A stretch of DNA of 64,000 nt, from NCBI GenBank assembly GCA_025362495.1, contig JANYGI010000047.1:94401-158400 (forward strand), written 5' to 3'. The DNA is from Byssovorax sp. Its GTDB lineage: Bacteria; Myxococcota_A; Polyangia; Polyangiales; Polyangiaceae. The notes beneath the pieces were generated by a model. It was not told where the DNA came from. It was given only the letters and a program-made list of their open reading frames with translations, and searched no databases. Positions 34,907 through 42,589 of the stretch are shown here, piece after piece. The position numbers and the translations under genes are program-made. The number at the start of each line of letters is the position of its first letter. Position 1 is the stretch's first letter.

Positions 34907-36614
34907 CAACGGCGCGGAGTGGGAACGCGACGGCGACGAGCGCGAGGCGGCGATAGAGCTCGCACGGCCCGCGCCGGTGGCGAGGCGTAGCGCCTCGAAG
35001 GCGAAGATCCACAGGAGTCAGCCGGTGGATCCGGTGACGAAGCGGCGTCTATCGTTCAGTTCGGAAAGCTCGGCCGAGGTCGACGTGAGGGCCGCCGAGG
35101 TGCGCAGCATCAGGCGGCTGATGAAATACGGCGGCGTGACGATCGACGAGGCGGCGCGGCGTCTCGGGCAGGGCGCGCGCCGTTTGATGGTGGCCGAGGT
35201 GTGGGACACGTACGTGCGCGTCCGGCTCATTTCGAGCTGGAAAAAACAGGCTGAGTCGATGTGGGCGCAGCACATGGCGGGGCCGTTCGGGAAGCTCGCC
35301 GTCGCGGAGCTCAACGTGATTCGGCTGATGGAGTGGGAGGGCCGCCAGGTGGCCGCGGGGCTCAAATGGAAGACGATACGCCTACATTTTGACCTGTTGA
35401 AAGCCGCGTGCAATTTGCAGATCGCGGCGCGGAATCTCGATGAGCTGCCCTGGGGCACATGGACGACGGCGAAGATCAGCGGCGAGGACGAGCGCGAGGC
35501 GTGCCGCAATTCCGACGAGCTCGAGTTGCTCTTGCGCGCGACGCGCGATCGCGATGCGCTGGGGCGCGGCTACGCGGATCTTACGTGGCGCGTGCTGCTC
35601 TTTGCGCTGCTCGGCCTTCGTCAAGGCGAGGGCGGCGGGCTCGGCTGGGATCACGTCTTTCTGGACGGCGCGCACCCCCATGTTTTCATCGAATTTCAGG
35701 TAAAAGAGGGGTGGAAGGCGCGCTTCGACGATCGGCCGCGCGATGCGCCGAAAAAGGGCAAGACGCGCCGGATCGCGCTCGACGCGATCCTCGTTCGAGC
35801 CTTCGTCGGCCTCCGCGCGCACCTGGAGCGGTGGCACATGTACCGGCCCGATGGGCCCGTCTTCCCGCTCTACCGCAGCGGCATCGGCGCGTGGAGACAT
35901 GACCCCGATACGATCGACGTTGCGAACGAATTGCGAACGAGCTGGATCGCGGCGGGGCTCCCTAACGCGTCGCGCGCCGTGGTGCATAGCCTGCGGCACA
36001 CCTTCGGGACGATGGGTCAGGCGAGCGGCGACCCGATCGCGCTGCAAAAGGCGATGGGCCATAGCGACGCGAAGACGACGCGCGGCTACCAACACATGAT
36101 GCGCCGCGGCCTGCCTGGTGTGTCGATCGGCACAGAAGGAATGCTGCCCGCGGGGTGCGTGCCGCTGCTGCCTCCTGCGCCGCCGCGCGACGACGCGCGC
36201 GACGGCGGCGTCACGGGCGAAACGGTGGCGCTGGTCGAGACGGTGCGGACGCTCGCGGCCGTCGCGCTCGTGGAGCCCGGGCGCCCGTCGCGCGCGGAGC
36301 AGGTGAGGCGGTCGAAGGCGAAAGCGCGCGGCCGCGAGCTCGTGGACCTCGTAGCCGCGTTTGCGGCGTGGACTGCGGACGGGCGACCCGATGACGTGCC
36401 GCGCGAGGTGTTGGACGCGGCGCGCGCCGCGTACCATCGCGGGTACACCGCGAAGCAACGGAGTGAGGAGGCGTTGGGCATCGATCCTGCGCTCGCGAGG
36501 ATCCGCGCGGCAACGGCCGGGAAAATGGCGTCGCGCGGCGTGCGGGCAAACTGGGGCAAGACAAAAAAGAGAATGCTCGAGGCCGAGCTGCGCGCAGGCA
36601 AGGGCCCTCGGTGA
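34899..36614 (+). CDS. Tyrosine recombinase (integrase) of the element
   Basis: 571 residues. Residues 95-200 form an arm/core-binding helical domain. The catalytic domain covers about 205-405 with all key residues: Arg241 (LLGLRQGE), the basic loop around Lys287, His363 and Arg366 in HSLRHTFG, His388 in MGHSD and Tyr397 in TRGYQHM. It should excise and integrate the element at the tRNA-Leu repeats. Residues 405-571 are an unusual extra domain, helical and basic, ending near KKRMLEAELRAGKG. Unlike most tRNA-targeting integrases the gene is not beside an att site. It is the last gene of the left operon, about 4.2 kb from attL, and depends on transcription from upstream. Confidence 0.95.
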   Translation: MNDNGAEWERDGDEREAAIELARPAPVARRSASKAKIHRSQPVDPVTKRRLSFSSESSAEVDVRAAEVRSIRRLMKYGGVTIDEAARRLGQGARRLMVAEVWDTYVRVRLISSWKKQAESMWAQHMAGPFGKLAVAELNVIRLMEWEGRQVAAGLKWKTIRLHFDLLKAACNLQIAARNLDELPWGTWTTAKISGEDEREACRNSDELELLLRATRDRDALGRGYADLTWRVLLFALLGLRQGEGGGLGWDHVFLDGAHPHVFIEFQVKEGWKARFDDRPRDAPKKGKTRRIALDAILVRAFVGLRAHLERWHMYRPDGPVFPLYRSGIGAWRHDPDTIDVANELRTSWIAAGLPNASRAVVHSLRHTFGTMGQASGDPIALQKAMGHSDAKTTRGYQHMMRRGLPGVSIGTEGMLPAGCVPLLPPAPPRDDARDGGVTGETVALVETVRTLAAVALVEPGRPSRAEQVRRSKAKARGRELVDLVAAFAAWTADGRPDDVPREVLDAARAAYHRGYTAKQRSEEALGIDPALARIRAATAGKMASRGVRANWGKTKKRMLEAELRAGKGPR

Positions 36615-36651
36615 CGCGTAACGCCGCGCGCCTGCACCGCATCGGTAGGGC

Positions 36652-36786
36652 ATGAGAACCGCGGCGATTCTGGTGTTATTGGGGTGTGTGCTGGGCGCGT
36701 GCGGCGTGGTCGCTCCGCCGCCCGTGGTGGGGCAGTGCCCACCATGCGACGGGGGGAGCGCGGCGCTTTCCGCGTGCTCGAGGTGA
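36652..36786 (+). CDS. 44-residue small lipoprotein
   Basis: Starts at ATG 36652, 37 bp after the integrase. It has a complete short signal (RTAAILVLLGCVLGAC, lipobox Cys17) and a tiny Pro/Cys-rich mature part (APPPVVGQCPPCDGG). Small proline-rich outer-membrane lipoproteins in phages often serve as the outer spanin, so a role in the last step of host lysis is a reasonable guess. It is too short for strong statistical support; the clean signal is the main evidence. Confidence 0.45.
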   Translation: MRTAAILVLLGCVLGACGVVAPPPVVGQCPPCDGGSAALSACSR

Positions 36787-36790
36787 CGCG

Positions 36791-36836
36791 TTGACGATGT
36801 TGAACGGCGGCGATCGCCACTGGTCAACATCGTCAA
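36791..36836. repeat. 13-bp perfect inverted repeat between convergent operons
   Basis: TTGACGATGTTGA (36791-36803) and TCAACATCGTCAA (36824-36836) are perfect complements around a 20-bp centre that contains the palindrome GGCGATCGCC. It lies exactly between the end of the plus-strand operon and the end of the minus-strand late operon (36842). A bidirectional terminator is likely, although no T-tract follows on either side. An operator or replication site is the alternative. Confidence 0.55.
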
Positions 36837-36841
36837 CGGAG

Positions 36842-37300
36842 TCAGTCGAGGAGCAGGTAGGTGACGACGGCGGCGCCGAGGGCCAGCGCGAGCACGGGTG
36901 ATGCCGTGTCCATTGGCGCCCCGGGGATGTAGGCGAGATCGTCGGGCGACCCTTCCAGCAGGGTGATCCCGGGGTGCGGCGTCGGCGTCCCGCGATCCGC
37001 GGGGTGCTGCTGAAAAAGGCCGATGTAGACGCGGCCATCGGCGAGGAACGCGGCGCGGGCGCCGTAGCTTGCGCCCTGGTCTTTGCGGAGCTGCAAGATC
37101 GCGTAGGCGGCGAGGGCGGCGACCGTCGGTGCGCCGCTGGCGAGCCTCGAGCCGCGCCCGGTGGTGCGTGTCGAGATCGGGATGCGGACGGTCCCGCCGT
37201 CGAGCGGCAGCGTCAGGAGCTCCGAGCGGCCGTCGTCGGAGAGCTCCGCGGCCCGCTGCCGGTGCCCGCCGTCGTGGTAGGCGATCGCGGTGGCGCTCAC
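36842..37300 (-). CDS. Tail-anchored small protein, last gene of the late operon
   Basis: 152 residues. The GTG start overlaps the stop of the preceding lipoprotein gene as GTGA. The soluble part has short beta-rich stretches (LLTLPLDGGTVRIPIST, GRVYIGLFQQHP). The C-terminus is one hydrophobic segment ending in an acid: SPVLALALGAAVVTYLLLD. The same C-terminal plan recurs in five other proteins of the element, suggesting insertion in a common membrane. The family is unknown. Confidence 0.65.
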   Translation of the reverse strand: MSATAIAYHDGGHRQRAAELSDDGRSELLTLPLDGGTVRIPISTRTTGRGSRLASGAPTVAALAAYAILQLRKDQGASYGARAAFLADGRVYIGLFQQHPADRGTPTPHPGITLLEGSPDDLAYIPGAPMDTASPVLALALGAAVVTYLLLD

Positions 37301-37602
37301 CGGCGCGCGACGGCGACGAGCGCGGCGTCGAGGTTCGCCACGGCCGGCGCGAGCTCTTCGCCGGTGTGGGCGCTGTCGACGGCGCGCGCGGCCGCGTGCA
37401 CGGCGACGGCGCGCGGGTCGGTTTCGGGGATGCCCGTCGAGGTGTGCGCGGCGCACGCGCGCTGCTCGAGCACGGAGCACGCGGCCGCGGCGATCGGGGC
37501 GGCGCGCCTGGTGATGGTCTCGAGCTCGGCGCATCCGGCCGTCGCGGCGAGGCTCAGGGCGAAGACGGCCAGCGGGCCGGCGAGGTGGCGGATCGACTGC
37601 AT
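37297..37602 (-). CDS. Small lipoprotein, late operon
   Basis: 101 residues with a lipoprotein signal (LAVFALSLAATAGC, Cys24) and a short Ala-rich helical mature part (AVHAAARAVDSAH). Function unknown. It may be a spanin partner or a surface-exclusion lipoprotein of the element. Confidence 0.6.
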   Translation of the reverse strand: MQSIRHLAGPLAVFALSLAATAGCAELETITRRAAPIAAAACSVLEQRACAAHTSTGIPETDPRAVAVHAAARAVDSAHTGEELAPAVANLDAALVAVARR

Positions 37603-37614
37603 GGGGACCTCGAG

Positions 37615-37959
37615 TCAGACGGGGTGGAGGGTCGAGAGGGGGTCGCGTGGCGATTGCTGGGGCCACAGACGGCGCAGGAGGGCCGCGAGGCCGAAGACGG
37701 CGCTAGCGATGGCTCCGTGGCTCGCGGCGAGCCTGGAGGGGCCACGGCGGCGCCGCGTCGGGGCAAGTCCGGCGGAGGGCGGCGAGCCGGGGCCGCGCGG
37801 CGTGAGGCGGCCGGCGAGCACGGCGAGGATTCCGGCGCCCGCGGCGTCCGGGGACAGTCCGCGCCCGGTGACGGCGCCGAGGACGCCCAGCGCGAGGATC
37901 GCGAGGATCGCCAGGAGATCGGCGGCGTACCAGAGCGTGAGGGCGTTCGTGTTCTTCAT
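37615..37959 (-). CDS. Small membrane protein, holin-like
   Basis: 114 residues. One long or two short membrane segments occur near the N-terminus (YAADLLAILAILALGVLGAV and AAGAGILAVLAGRL), then a basic loop (APTRRRRGPSR) and a second hydrophobic helix (GAIASAVFGLAALL). Size and topology fit a holin, and the lysozyme gene is in the same operon, but no family signature was recognised. Its ATG overlaps the previous stop as ATGA. Confidence 0.55.
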   Translation of the reverse strand: MKNTNALTLWYAADLLAILAILALGVLGAVTGRGLSPDAAGAGILAVLAGRLTPRGPGSPPSAGLAPTRRRRGPSRLAASHGAIASAVFGLAALLRRLWPQQSPRDPLSTLHPV

Positions 37960-38207
37960 CGCGGTCGATCTCCGGGTAGAAAGGCGCGCATGTAGGGCTT
38001 GCGAAGGGCGACGGTGACGCTTGCTCCTGCGCCTACGTGCTGGAGTTCTCGTGCGATGGTCTCGATCGTGCGGGCGACGCGTGCGCCGAAGAGGTCGGGG
38101 TCGTCGTCGTCGTCGTCGAGGCCGCTCCCGCTCGCGGCGCCGAGCACGCGCGCGATGCGGTCGAGGATTTCGTGGCGATGCCTGTAGCTGATGCGTCGGG
38201 GCGGCAT
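37956..38207 (-). CDS. 83-residue protein with an acidic stretch
   Basis: Starts at an ATG with GAGAGG upstream. The basic N-terminus (PPRRISYRHRHEIL) is followed by a six-Asp run (GLDDDDDDPDLFG) and a helical/beta end (ASVTVALRKPYMRAFLP). No family was recognised. It is translationally coupled to the next, holin-like gene. Confidence 0.55.
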   Translation of the reverse strand: MPPRRISYRHRHEILDRIARVLGAASGSGLDDDDDDPDLFGARVARTIETIARELQHVGAGASVTVALRKPYMRAFLPGDRPR

Positions 38208-38218
38208 GGTCGGACCTC

Positions 38219-39121
38219 TCAAGCGGCAAAATCCCAAGGTTCGGAAGCGCGCTTCCGCGACCTCTTCGCCGCTTTGGGAACGTGCGCTTCGTAGTGGCGG
38301 CGCGCTTCTTCCTCGCCCTGGGCCATGAGATCGTCGGCGGCCGCGGCGGTTTCTTCCTCGTGCGCCTCCGCGTACTCGAAGAAGGCTTCGGCGCGCGACC
38401 GACGCGCGGAGCCGCGAATCTGCCCCTTTACGCGCGACCACAGCGGCGCGAGGTGCGGCGCCTGGTGCATGATCTCGTCGAGGACTTCGGCGTCGGAGTC
38501 CACGCGGGCGATCCGCTGGCCCTTCGGTCCGGCGACGCGGTGCGCCCGCTTCGGCCGTCCCTCGCGTAGCGTCTCGGCTTCAGTGCGCGACGCCGCGCGC
38601 GCCGCGTCGGCGAGCGCGCGGACGGCACGATACCGACGGCGCCCGACGGCGCGCCGGGCGGCGCAGGACGCGGCCACGAACGATCGGAGCGCGACGCGCT
38701 CCGATCGGCTCGCGGCGACCTTCCGATCGAAAGCGAGCCTCGTGCGCCGCTTGGCGTCGGCGCGTCGGGTGGCGCACGCGGCGACGGCGGCGCGGAGCCG
38801 CGTGCGTCGGTCGGCGCGCGCGGCTTTGGTGCGCGGTTTTTCGGCGCGGATGCCTCGTTGCGCGCATCCGTTCGCGACCGCTTCGCGTTCGGCGTCGCGC
38901 TGGTCGCGCGCGGCCGCCACGTGTTCGGCGTGCGCGGCCGCGGTGATCCGCTGGGCCTCGGCCACGCGCGCGCGGCAGAAAATCACCGCGCGACGCGCCA
39001 CGGCCCGCGCTTGCTTTCGTGCGGTGTCGACGGTCGCGCGGCGCGCGGCGCCGCGCTTTCGGTTGGCGGCCTGCTCCTCGCGGCGGCTGCCCGACCGCAA
39101 AATGGCCGCCCATCCGCTCAC
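38219..39121 (-). CDS. Arg/Ala-rich basic helical protein, late operon
   Basis: 300 residues; the GTG start overlaps the stop of the Cys-rich lipoprotein gene as GTGA. Residues 10-215 are extraordinarily rich in Arg and Ala and almost certainly helical. Residues 225-300 are more ordinary (LDEIMHQAPHLAPLWSRVK, then a glutamate-rich helix) and end RKRASEPWDFAA. A DNA- or RNA-binding internal virion protein or a scaffold would fit this composition. There is a risk that part of the Arg-rich section is an artefact of high GC, but the overlap-defined start and the normal C-terminus argue that it is real. Confidence 0.5.
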   Translation of the reverse strand: MSGWAAILRSGSRREEQAANRKRGAARRATVDTARKQARAVARRAVIFCRARVAEAQRITAAAHAEHVAAARDQRDAEREAVANGCAQRGIRAEKPRTKAARADRRTRLRAAVAACATRRADAKRRTRLAFDRKVAASRSERVALRSFVAASCAARRAVGRRRYRAVRALADAARAASRTEAETLREGRPKRAHRVAGPKGQRIARVDSDAEVLDEIMHQAPHLAPLWSRVKGQIRGSARRSRAEAFFEYAEAHEEETAAAADDLMAQGEEEARRHYEAHVPKAAKRSRKRASEPWDFAA

Positions 39122-39885
39122 GAGCCGGAGCCGCTCGAGCCGGAGCCGCTCGAGCCGGAGCCCGGCAGGATCACGCCGCATCCACCGTCGCAGAGTCCGC
39201 CGGTGCAGATGCCCGAGCAACACTCGTAGTTCTCGACGCACGTGACTTGCGAGATCTTGGTGATGGCGCACGACCCGCGCACCGAGCACTCGTCCGTGGG
39301 ATCGCAGCACGGCGCGCAATACGTCGCCGTCCCGCAGGTGTCGCCGGTCTGCTGGTGCGTGTAGTCGCCAGGCGAGTCACACCCCCACGAATGGCCCGGG
39401 CAGAGCGGCATGCCTGCGGGACAGGAGCACGGGTTGTCGCCGCTGGTGATCGGAGTCGGCGAGGGCGTGCCGTCGTCGGTCGTGCAGGCGGTGAGCTGCG
39501 CCGTGCAGGCGTTCGTGACGCACACTTTACAGGCGAGGCCGAGCGAATCGACGTCGAGGCCGCACGTGCCGGGGGCGAGCTCCTGTGCGCCGCACACGGG
39601 CGTGCACGCGCCCGCGCTGCCGTGGATGCACTCGACCAGAGCCGCGTACTTGTCGCCCGCGGGGTAGGCGCTGGTTTCTTCCAGGGTCAGCGCGCACGAG
39701 AGAACGTCGGCGCACCGCGGACCGGCCGGCGCGGCTCCGCCGGTGCCAGCGCTAGAGCTCGCCGACGCTCCGCCGGTGCCAGCGGCGCAGGAGCAGGCGG
39801 CGCCGTCGATGGTGACGCACGCGCCGAGGCCGACGGCGAGCGCGAGAGCGAGCACGAGGGACGCGAAGAGGGCTCGAGGGGGCAT
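39118..39885 (-). CDS. Cys-rich lipoprotein with a Gly-Ser tail
   Basis: 255 residues. The signal ends VGLGAC (Cys23); an Ala/Ser/Gly linker follows. The body then holds about 30 Cys in paired spacing (CADVLSC, CKVCVTNAC, CAPCCDPTDEC, CCSGICTGGLC), typical of disulfide-rich myxobacterial surface lipoproteins. The C-terminus is three GSGSS-type repeats. Such a host-like lipoprotein inside the late operon may be a captured host gene used for surface change or exclusion of other phages, or it may be a virion surface protein. Confidence 0.7.
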   Translation of the reverse strand: MPPRALFASLVLALALAVGLGACVTIDGAACSCAAGTGGASASSSAGTGGAAPAGPRCADVLSCALTLEETSAYPAGDKYAALVECIHGSAGACTPVCGAQELAPGTCGLDVDSLGLACKVCVTNACTAQLTACTTDDGTPSPTPITSGDNPCSCPAGMPLCPGHSWGCDSPGDYTHQQTGDTCGTATYCAPCCDPTDECSVRGSCAITKISQVTCVENYECCSGICTGGLCDGGCGVILPGSGSSGSGSSGSGS

Positions 39886-39913
39886 GGGGCTTTTCCTGGG
39901 TGCGGGTGAGGGG

Positions 39914-40429
39914 TCAGCGGGTGGAGACGGTGCCGGAAATGTGCCCGGGAAAGCCGGGCGCTACGCCGGTTTCCGAAAAGAGCAACGCGAGCGTCCTTTC
40001 ACCGTGGGAGGCAACGATGCGGAAAATGAACCGGCCGCCTTGCTCGGCTACGCCGTCAGGCGGGTAGTCGTAGGCAAACGACGTGCTCTGGCCGGTGTTG
40101 AGGACGGGAGCCGTAGTTCCGTCGCCCAGCGCGGGGCGACAGAAGAGCGTGAGCCCGTTTGCTGCGAGCGATTCCGCGGTCGGCACGTACGACAGCACAA
40201 AGAATGCGGCCGTGTGTCCAGGTGGCAGCGTGACGACGGGTCCGAGCATGTCGGACCCGTCGCCGTGTAGCGTCGTGTCGATGTAAGAAGTCGGGCCCGA
40301 GATGGCGCCCCCGGTGGACACGTTGCCGGTGATCCACAGGTTGCCGTCCAGATCGACGCTCGGCTGAGCAGGTTCCCCGGTGACGAGCTGTGCGACCCGC
40401 GCAAACGCCGCTTTGACGATCGCCATCAT
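39914..40429 (-). CDS. Beta-rich candidate virion protein
   Basis: 171 residues from the first of two adjacent ATGs. After a short helix (VKAAFARVAQLV) the sequence is beta-rich with Gly/Thr turns (LDGNLWITGNVSTGGAISGP, LPPGHTAAFFVLSYV, GRFIFRIVASHGERTLALLF). This is compatible with a jelly-roll or spike-type structural protein. Its place among lysozyme and candidate coat genes supports a structural role. No family was recognised. Confidence 0.55.
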   Translation of the reverse strand: MMAIVKAAFARVAQLVTGEPAQPSVDLDGNLWITGNVSTGGAISGPTSYIDTTLHGDGSDMLGPVVTLPPGHTAAFFVLSYVPTAESLAANGLTLFCRPALGDGTTAPVLNTGQSTSFAYDYPPDGVAEQGGRFIFRIVASHGERTLALLFSETGVAPGFPGHISGTVSTR

Positions 40430-40433
40430 GGGA

Positions 40434-40592
40434 TCAGCGCTTCGTCTTTCGGCGCGTCGTCTTCCGCTTCGCCGGCTTGCGGCGCGCCGTCTTCCGCTTC
40501 GCGGGCTTGCGCTTCGCGGGCTTGCGGGTGATGTGGATCTCGTCGCCCGCGCGAACGACAATCACGGAAGGCTTTCGAGCTCGCTTCGTCAT
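40434..40592 (-). CDS. 52-residue protamine/histone-tail-like peptide
   Basis: ATG at 40592 to TGA at 40434. Residues 1-22 are ordinary (KPSVIVVRAGDEIHIT). Residues 23-52 consist of tandem KPAKRK/RRKTA-type repeats, more than half Lys and Arg. The product would neutralise and condense DNA, like viral core peptides or bacterial histone-H1-like tails. It sits between the candidate virion protein and the lysozyme gene, on the same strand and without overlap. The repeat is visible at the DNA level as alternating GCGAAGCGCAAG-like units, so slippage can change its length. Confidence 0.65.
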   Translation of the reverse strand: MTKRARKPSVIVVRAGDEIHITRKPAKRKPAKRKTARRKPAKRKTTRRKTKR

Positions 40593-40616
40593 GATGTGGC
40601 CCCTCCTGGGCCGCGG

Positions 40617-41261
40617 TCAGTCCCCGAAAAAATAGAGCGCGCCGAGGGCCGCGGCGCAGAACAGGAGCGGCGCCGCGGAGCTCGGGCGCGTGGCGCTGGC
40701 GCCGTGCGGCGCGAGCGACAGGAGCAGAGCGGCGGCGCCGATCTGCTGAGACACGAGCGAAGGGTCGAAGTGACCGTCGGACCCGTACTTGCCGGGCTGG
40801 GCGCGGGTGGTGCTGGCCCAGAGATACGGCGAGCGGATCCCGTGTTTCGTACGGTAACCAAAGCCGTTGTAGGTCTCGAGTCCGTAGAGCGTGCCGGCGA
40901 TGGTCCAGTCGCGCCGCGCAGCAAGCCCGCCCAGCGCGAGCGCATCGGCGGCGCTCTCCTCCCAGGTGAACGGCGGCGAGCCGGCGAGCGGGCGCCCAGC
41001 GGGGACGTGCGTCGTTCGCGCGCCCAGGGGATCGCCGTTGTGCAGGTGCCGCGAGAAATCGCAGCCGCTTTCGAGCGAGTGCACGACGCCGACGACGTAC
41101 CAGGGGACGCCGGTGCGCGCTTCGACGGCGCGGTAACGCGGCTCGGACGAGCGAATCGCGCGGACCGTCGAAGCGGCGAGGGCGGCGCGATCAGCGAGCA
41201 CGGCGCACCCTGAAAAGAGGGCGCCGTACTCGGCGCGAAGCGTGGGAGAGAGGTCGACCAC
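40617..41261 (-). CDS. Lysozyme-family cell-wall hydrolase with a C-terminal membrane anchor
   Basis: 214 residues. The catalytic region shows the pattern of a phage/bacterial lysozyme family: VGVVHSLESGCDFSRHLHNG (with the likely catalytic Glu), VPAGRPLAGSPPFTWEESA, YGLETYNGFGYR, RSPYLWASTT and KYGSDGHFDPSLVSQQIGAA. There is no signal peptide. The last 25 residues form a membrane segment ending in Asp (LLFCAAALGALYFFGD). A wall hydrolase fixed to a membrane suits entry or exit of a membrane-containing virion. The GTG start lies five bases after the preceding stop. Confidence 0.82.
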   Translation of the reverse strand: MVDLSPTLRAEYGALFSGCAVLADRAALAASTVRAIRSSEPRYRAVEARTGVPWYVVGVVHSLESGCDFSRHLHNGDPLGARTTHVPAGRPLAGSPPFTWEESAADALALGGLAARRDWTIAGTLYGLETYNGFGYRTKHGIRSPYLWASTTRAQPGKYGSDGHFDPSLVSQQIGAAALLLSLAPHGASATRPSSAAPLLFCAAALGALYFFGD

Positions 41262-41265
41262 GGGG

Positions 41266-41949
41266 TTACTCGACCTGCGCGGAAACGAGGAGCACGGGGG
41301 CGCTGGGCGTGAACGTGAGCGCGGTTGCGCTGCTGCCCCAGGCGAGGCGCGGTGACACGGCGAGCGGCCGAGACCATCGACGCACCGTGAGCTCTCCAGC
41401 CGGCAGAGGGATCGGCTGGCGCTCGGGCGGGGAACCGTCGGACGCGAGCGCCGTGGAGCTCCACAGGTAGAGCCACAGGGGATCACTCCCGGTGTTGAGT
41501 GCCGCGATTTCCAGCACGCGCCCGGGGCGCGCCAGGATGACGCCGTTCTCTGCGACGCCGAGGTGCGAGCCGTCAACGTCGGCCCCGTCGGCGATGTAGC
41601 TGGCTCCGGGCGTGGCCTCGAGCGCGCACCCCCCGCCGTCGTCGCCCACAACGAGCTCGAGCGCGGCCGCGGCGTACGGTGCTGCGGCCAGCGACGAGCC
41701 GGTCACGAGCACATCCCAGGACGTGACGCCGGGAACGTGAGCCGTAGCGACGCGTCGCGACGCGGACCCGTGCGCGGCGTACGGGATGGAGACGACGGAG
41801 CCGACGACGAACGAGCCAAGCGGCGTGCGCGCGGAAATGCGGATCGTCCACGATTGCCCGGGCGCTTCGTCACGTAGCACGACGGCGAGTGCGGGACCGT
41901 CGGCGGGGACGCGGCCGCTTTCGTTGACGACTCCGGCGCGCGCCTTCAT
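41266..41949 (-). CDS. Beta-rich candidate virion protein, downstream of the coat genes
   Basis: 227 residues. The whole chain is beta-rich (SWTIRISARTPLGSFVVG, VLEIAALNTGSDPLWLYLWS, PSAPVLLVSAQVE), with no membrane segment and no catalytic motif. Its ATG overlaps the stop of the 190-aa candidate coat gene as ATGA, so the products are probably made in linked amounts. It could be a vertex, spike or minor coat protein. Confidence 0.55.
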   Translation of the reverse strand: MKARAGVVNESGRVPADGPALAVVLRDEAPGQSWTIRISARTPLGSFVVGSVVSIPYAAHGSASRRVATAHVPGVTSWDVLVTGSSLAAAPYAAAALELVVGDDGGGCALEATPGASYIADGADVDGSHLGVAENGVILARPGRVLEIAALNTGSDPLWLYLWSSTALASDGSPPERQPIPLPAGELTVRRWSRPLAVSPRLAWGSSATALTFTPSAPVLLVSAQVE

Positions 41950-42518
41950 TGCGGCATCCAGACGGCCGTGGCGTCGATGATGAGCGACTGTCCGAAACCG
42001 CTGGTGCCCGTCGTCGCGTAGCGTCCGCGAAACGTCATGCGAACGACTTCGGTACGGTCGTCGATCGGCAGCATCAGCAGGCGCGCCCCGATGTCCATCG
42101 CGGAGAGCGGCGCGAAGCCGTCGACTCCGGCAAATGAGGGGCTCACGGTGCGCTGGGCGAGATAGGTTTGCATCATCGGCAGCTCCGCCTTGAGGTAGAC
42201 GTCACGTAGCTTGGGATCGCCGCTCGTGAAGCCGTTGAAGGTGTCCGGGCTCAAGTCGAAATGGATACCGACGAGCATCACGGGCTGGAGAAAGGACAGA
42301 TCAATTTGAGCGGTCTCGGGCTGGTTGGCGGGGAGCACAACCGAGGCGCACGACGTGAAGCACCCAGCGGGCACGGTGAGCCCGAATTGCGGGCTCTGGA
42401 AGCGCGCGGCGCGCGCGTTCACCGCGTCCGTTTGCTCCTGCGGGCTTGACGGCCTGGCCATCCCCACGAACGAGAGCAGGGATTCGCGGAGGTCTGAGGT
42501 GTTCCAGCTCTTCGGCAT
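41946..42518 (-). CDS. Candidate small coat protein (190 aa)
   Basis: 190 residues, mostly beta with few charged clusters: SPQFGLTVPAGCFTSCASVV, QIDLSFLQPVMLVGIHFDL, then a helical insertion (LYAQR-like) and LIIDATAVWMP at the end. It shares with the gene upstream a short ELPM(V/M) segment after a beta-strand. Its size and its pairing with a 294-residue protein resemble the small/large coat pair of sphaerolipovirus-type phages, but this is a comparison by size and order only. A duplicated hairpin lies just upstream. Confidence 0.5.
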   Translation of the reverse strand: MPKSWNTSDLRESLLSFVGMARPSSPQEQTDAVNARAARFQSPQFGLTVPAGCFTSCASVVLPANQPETAQIDLSFLQPVMLVGIHFDLSPDTFNGFTSGDPKLRDVYLKAELPMMQTYLAQRTVSPSFAGVDGFAPLSAMDIGARLLMLPIDDRTEVVRMTFRGRYATTGTSGFGQSLIIDATAVWMPQ

Positions 42519-42527
42519 ACCGCCAAA

Positions 42528-42552
42528 GGCCCGCCCCTTGCGAGGGCGAGCC
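42528..42552 (-). promoter_or_regulatory. Intercistronic hairpin copy 2
   Basis: GGCCCGCCC and GGGCGAGCC arms around a seven-base loop, one mismatch. The same sequence, with flanking CCGCC(A/G)AAGG, occurs upstream of the 294-aa gene. It sits ten bases before the 190-aa gene start. It probably acts as an RNA-stabilising, processing or attenuation element between coat genes. Confidence 0.5.
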
Positions 42553-42589
42553 GATAGCGAGACAGGGCGGCGCGGAGGGCGCCGCGACT

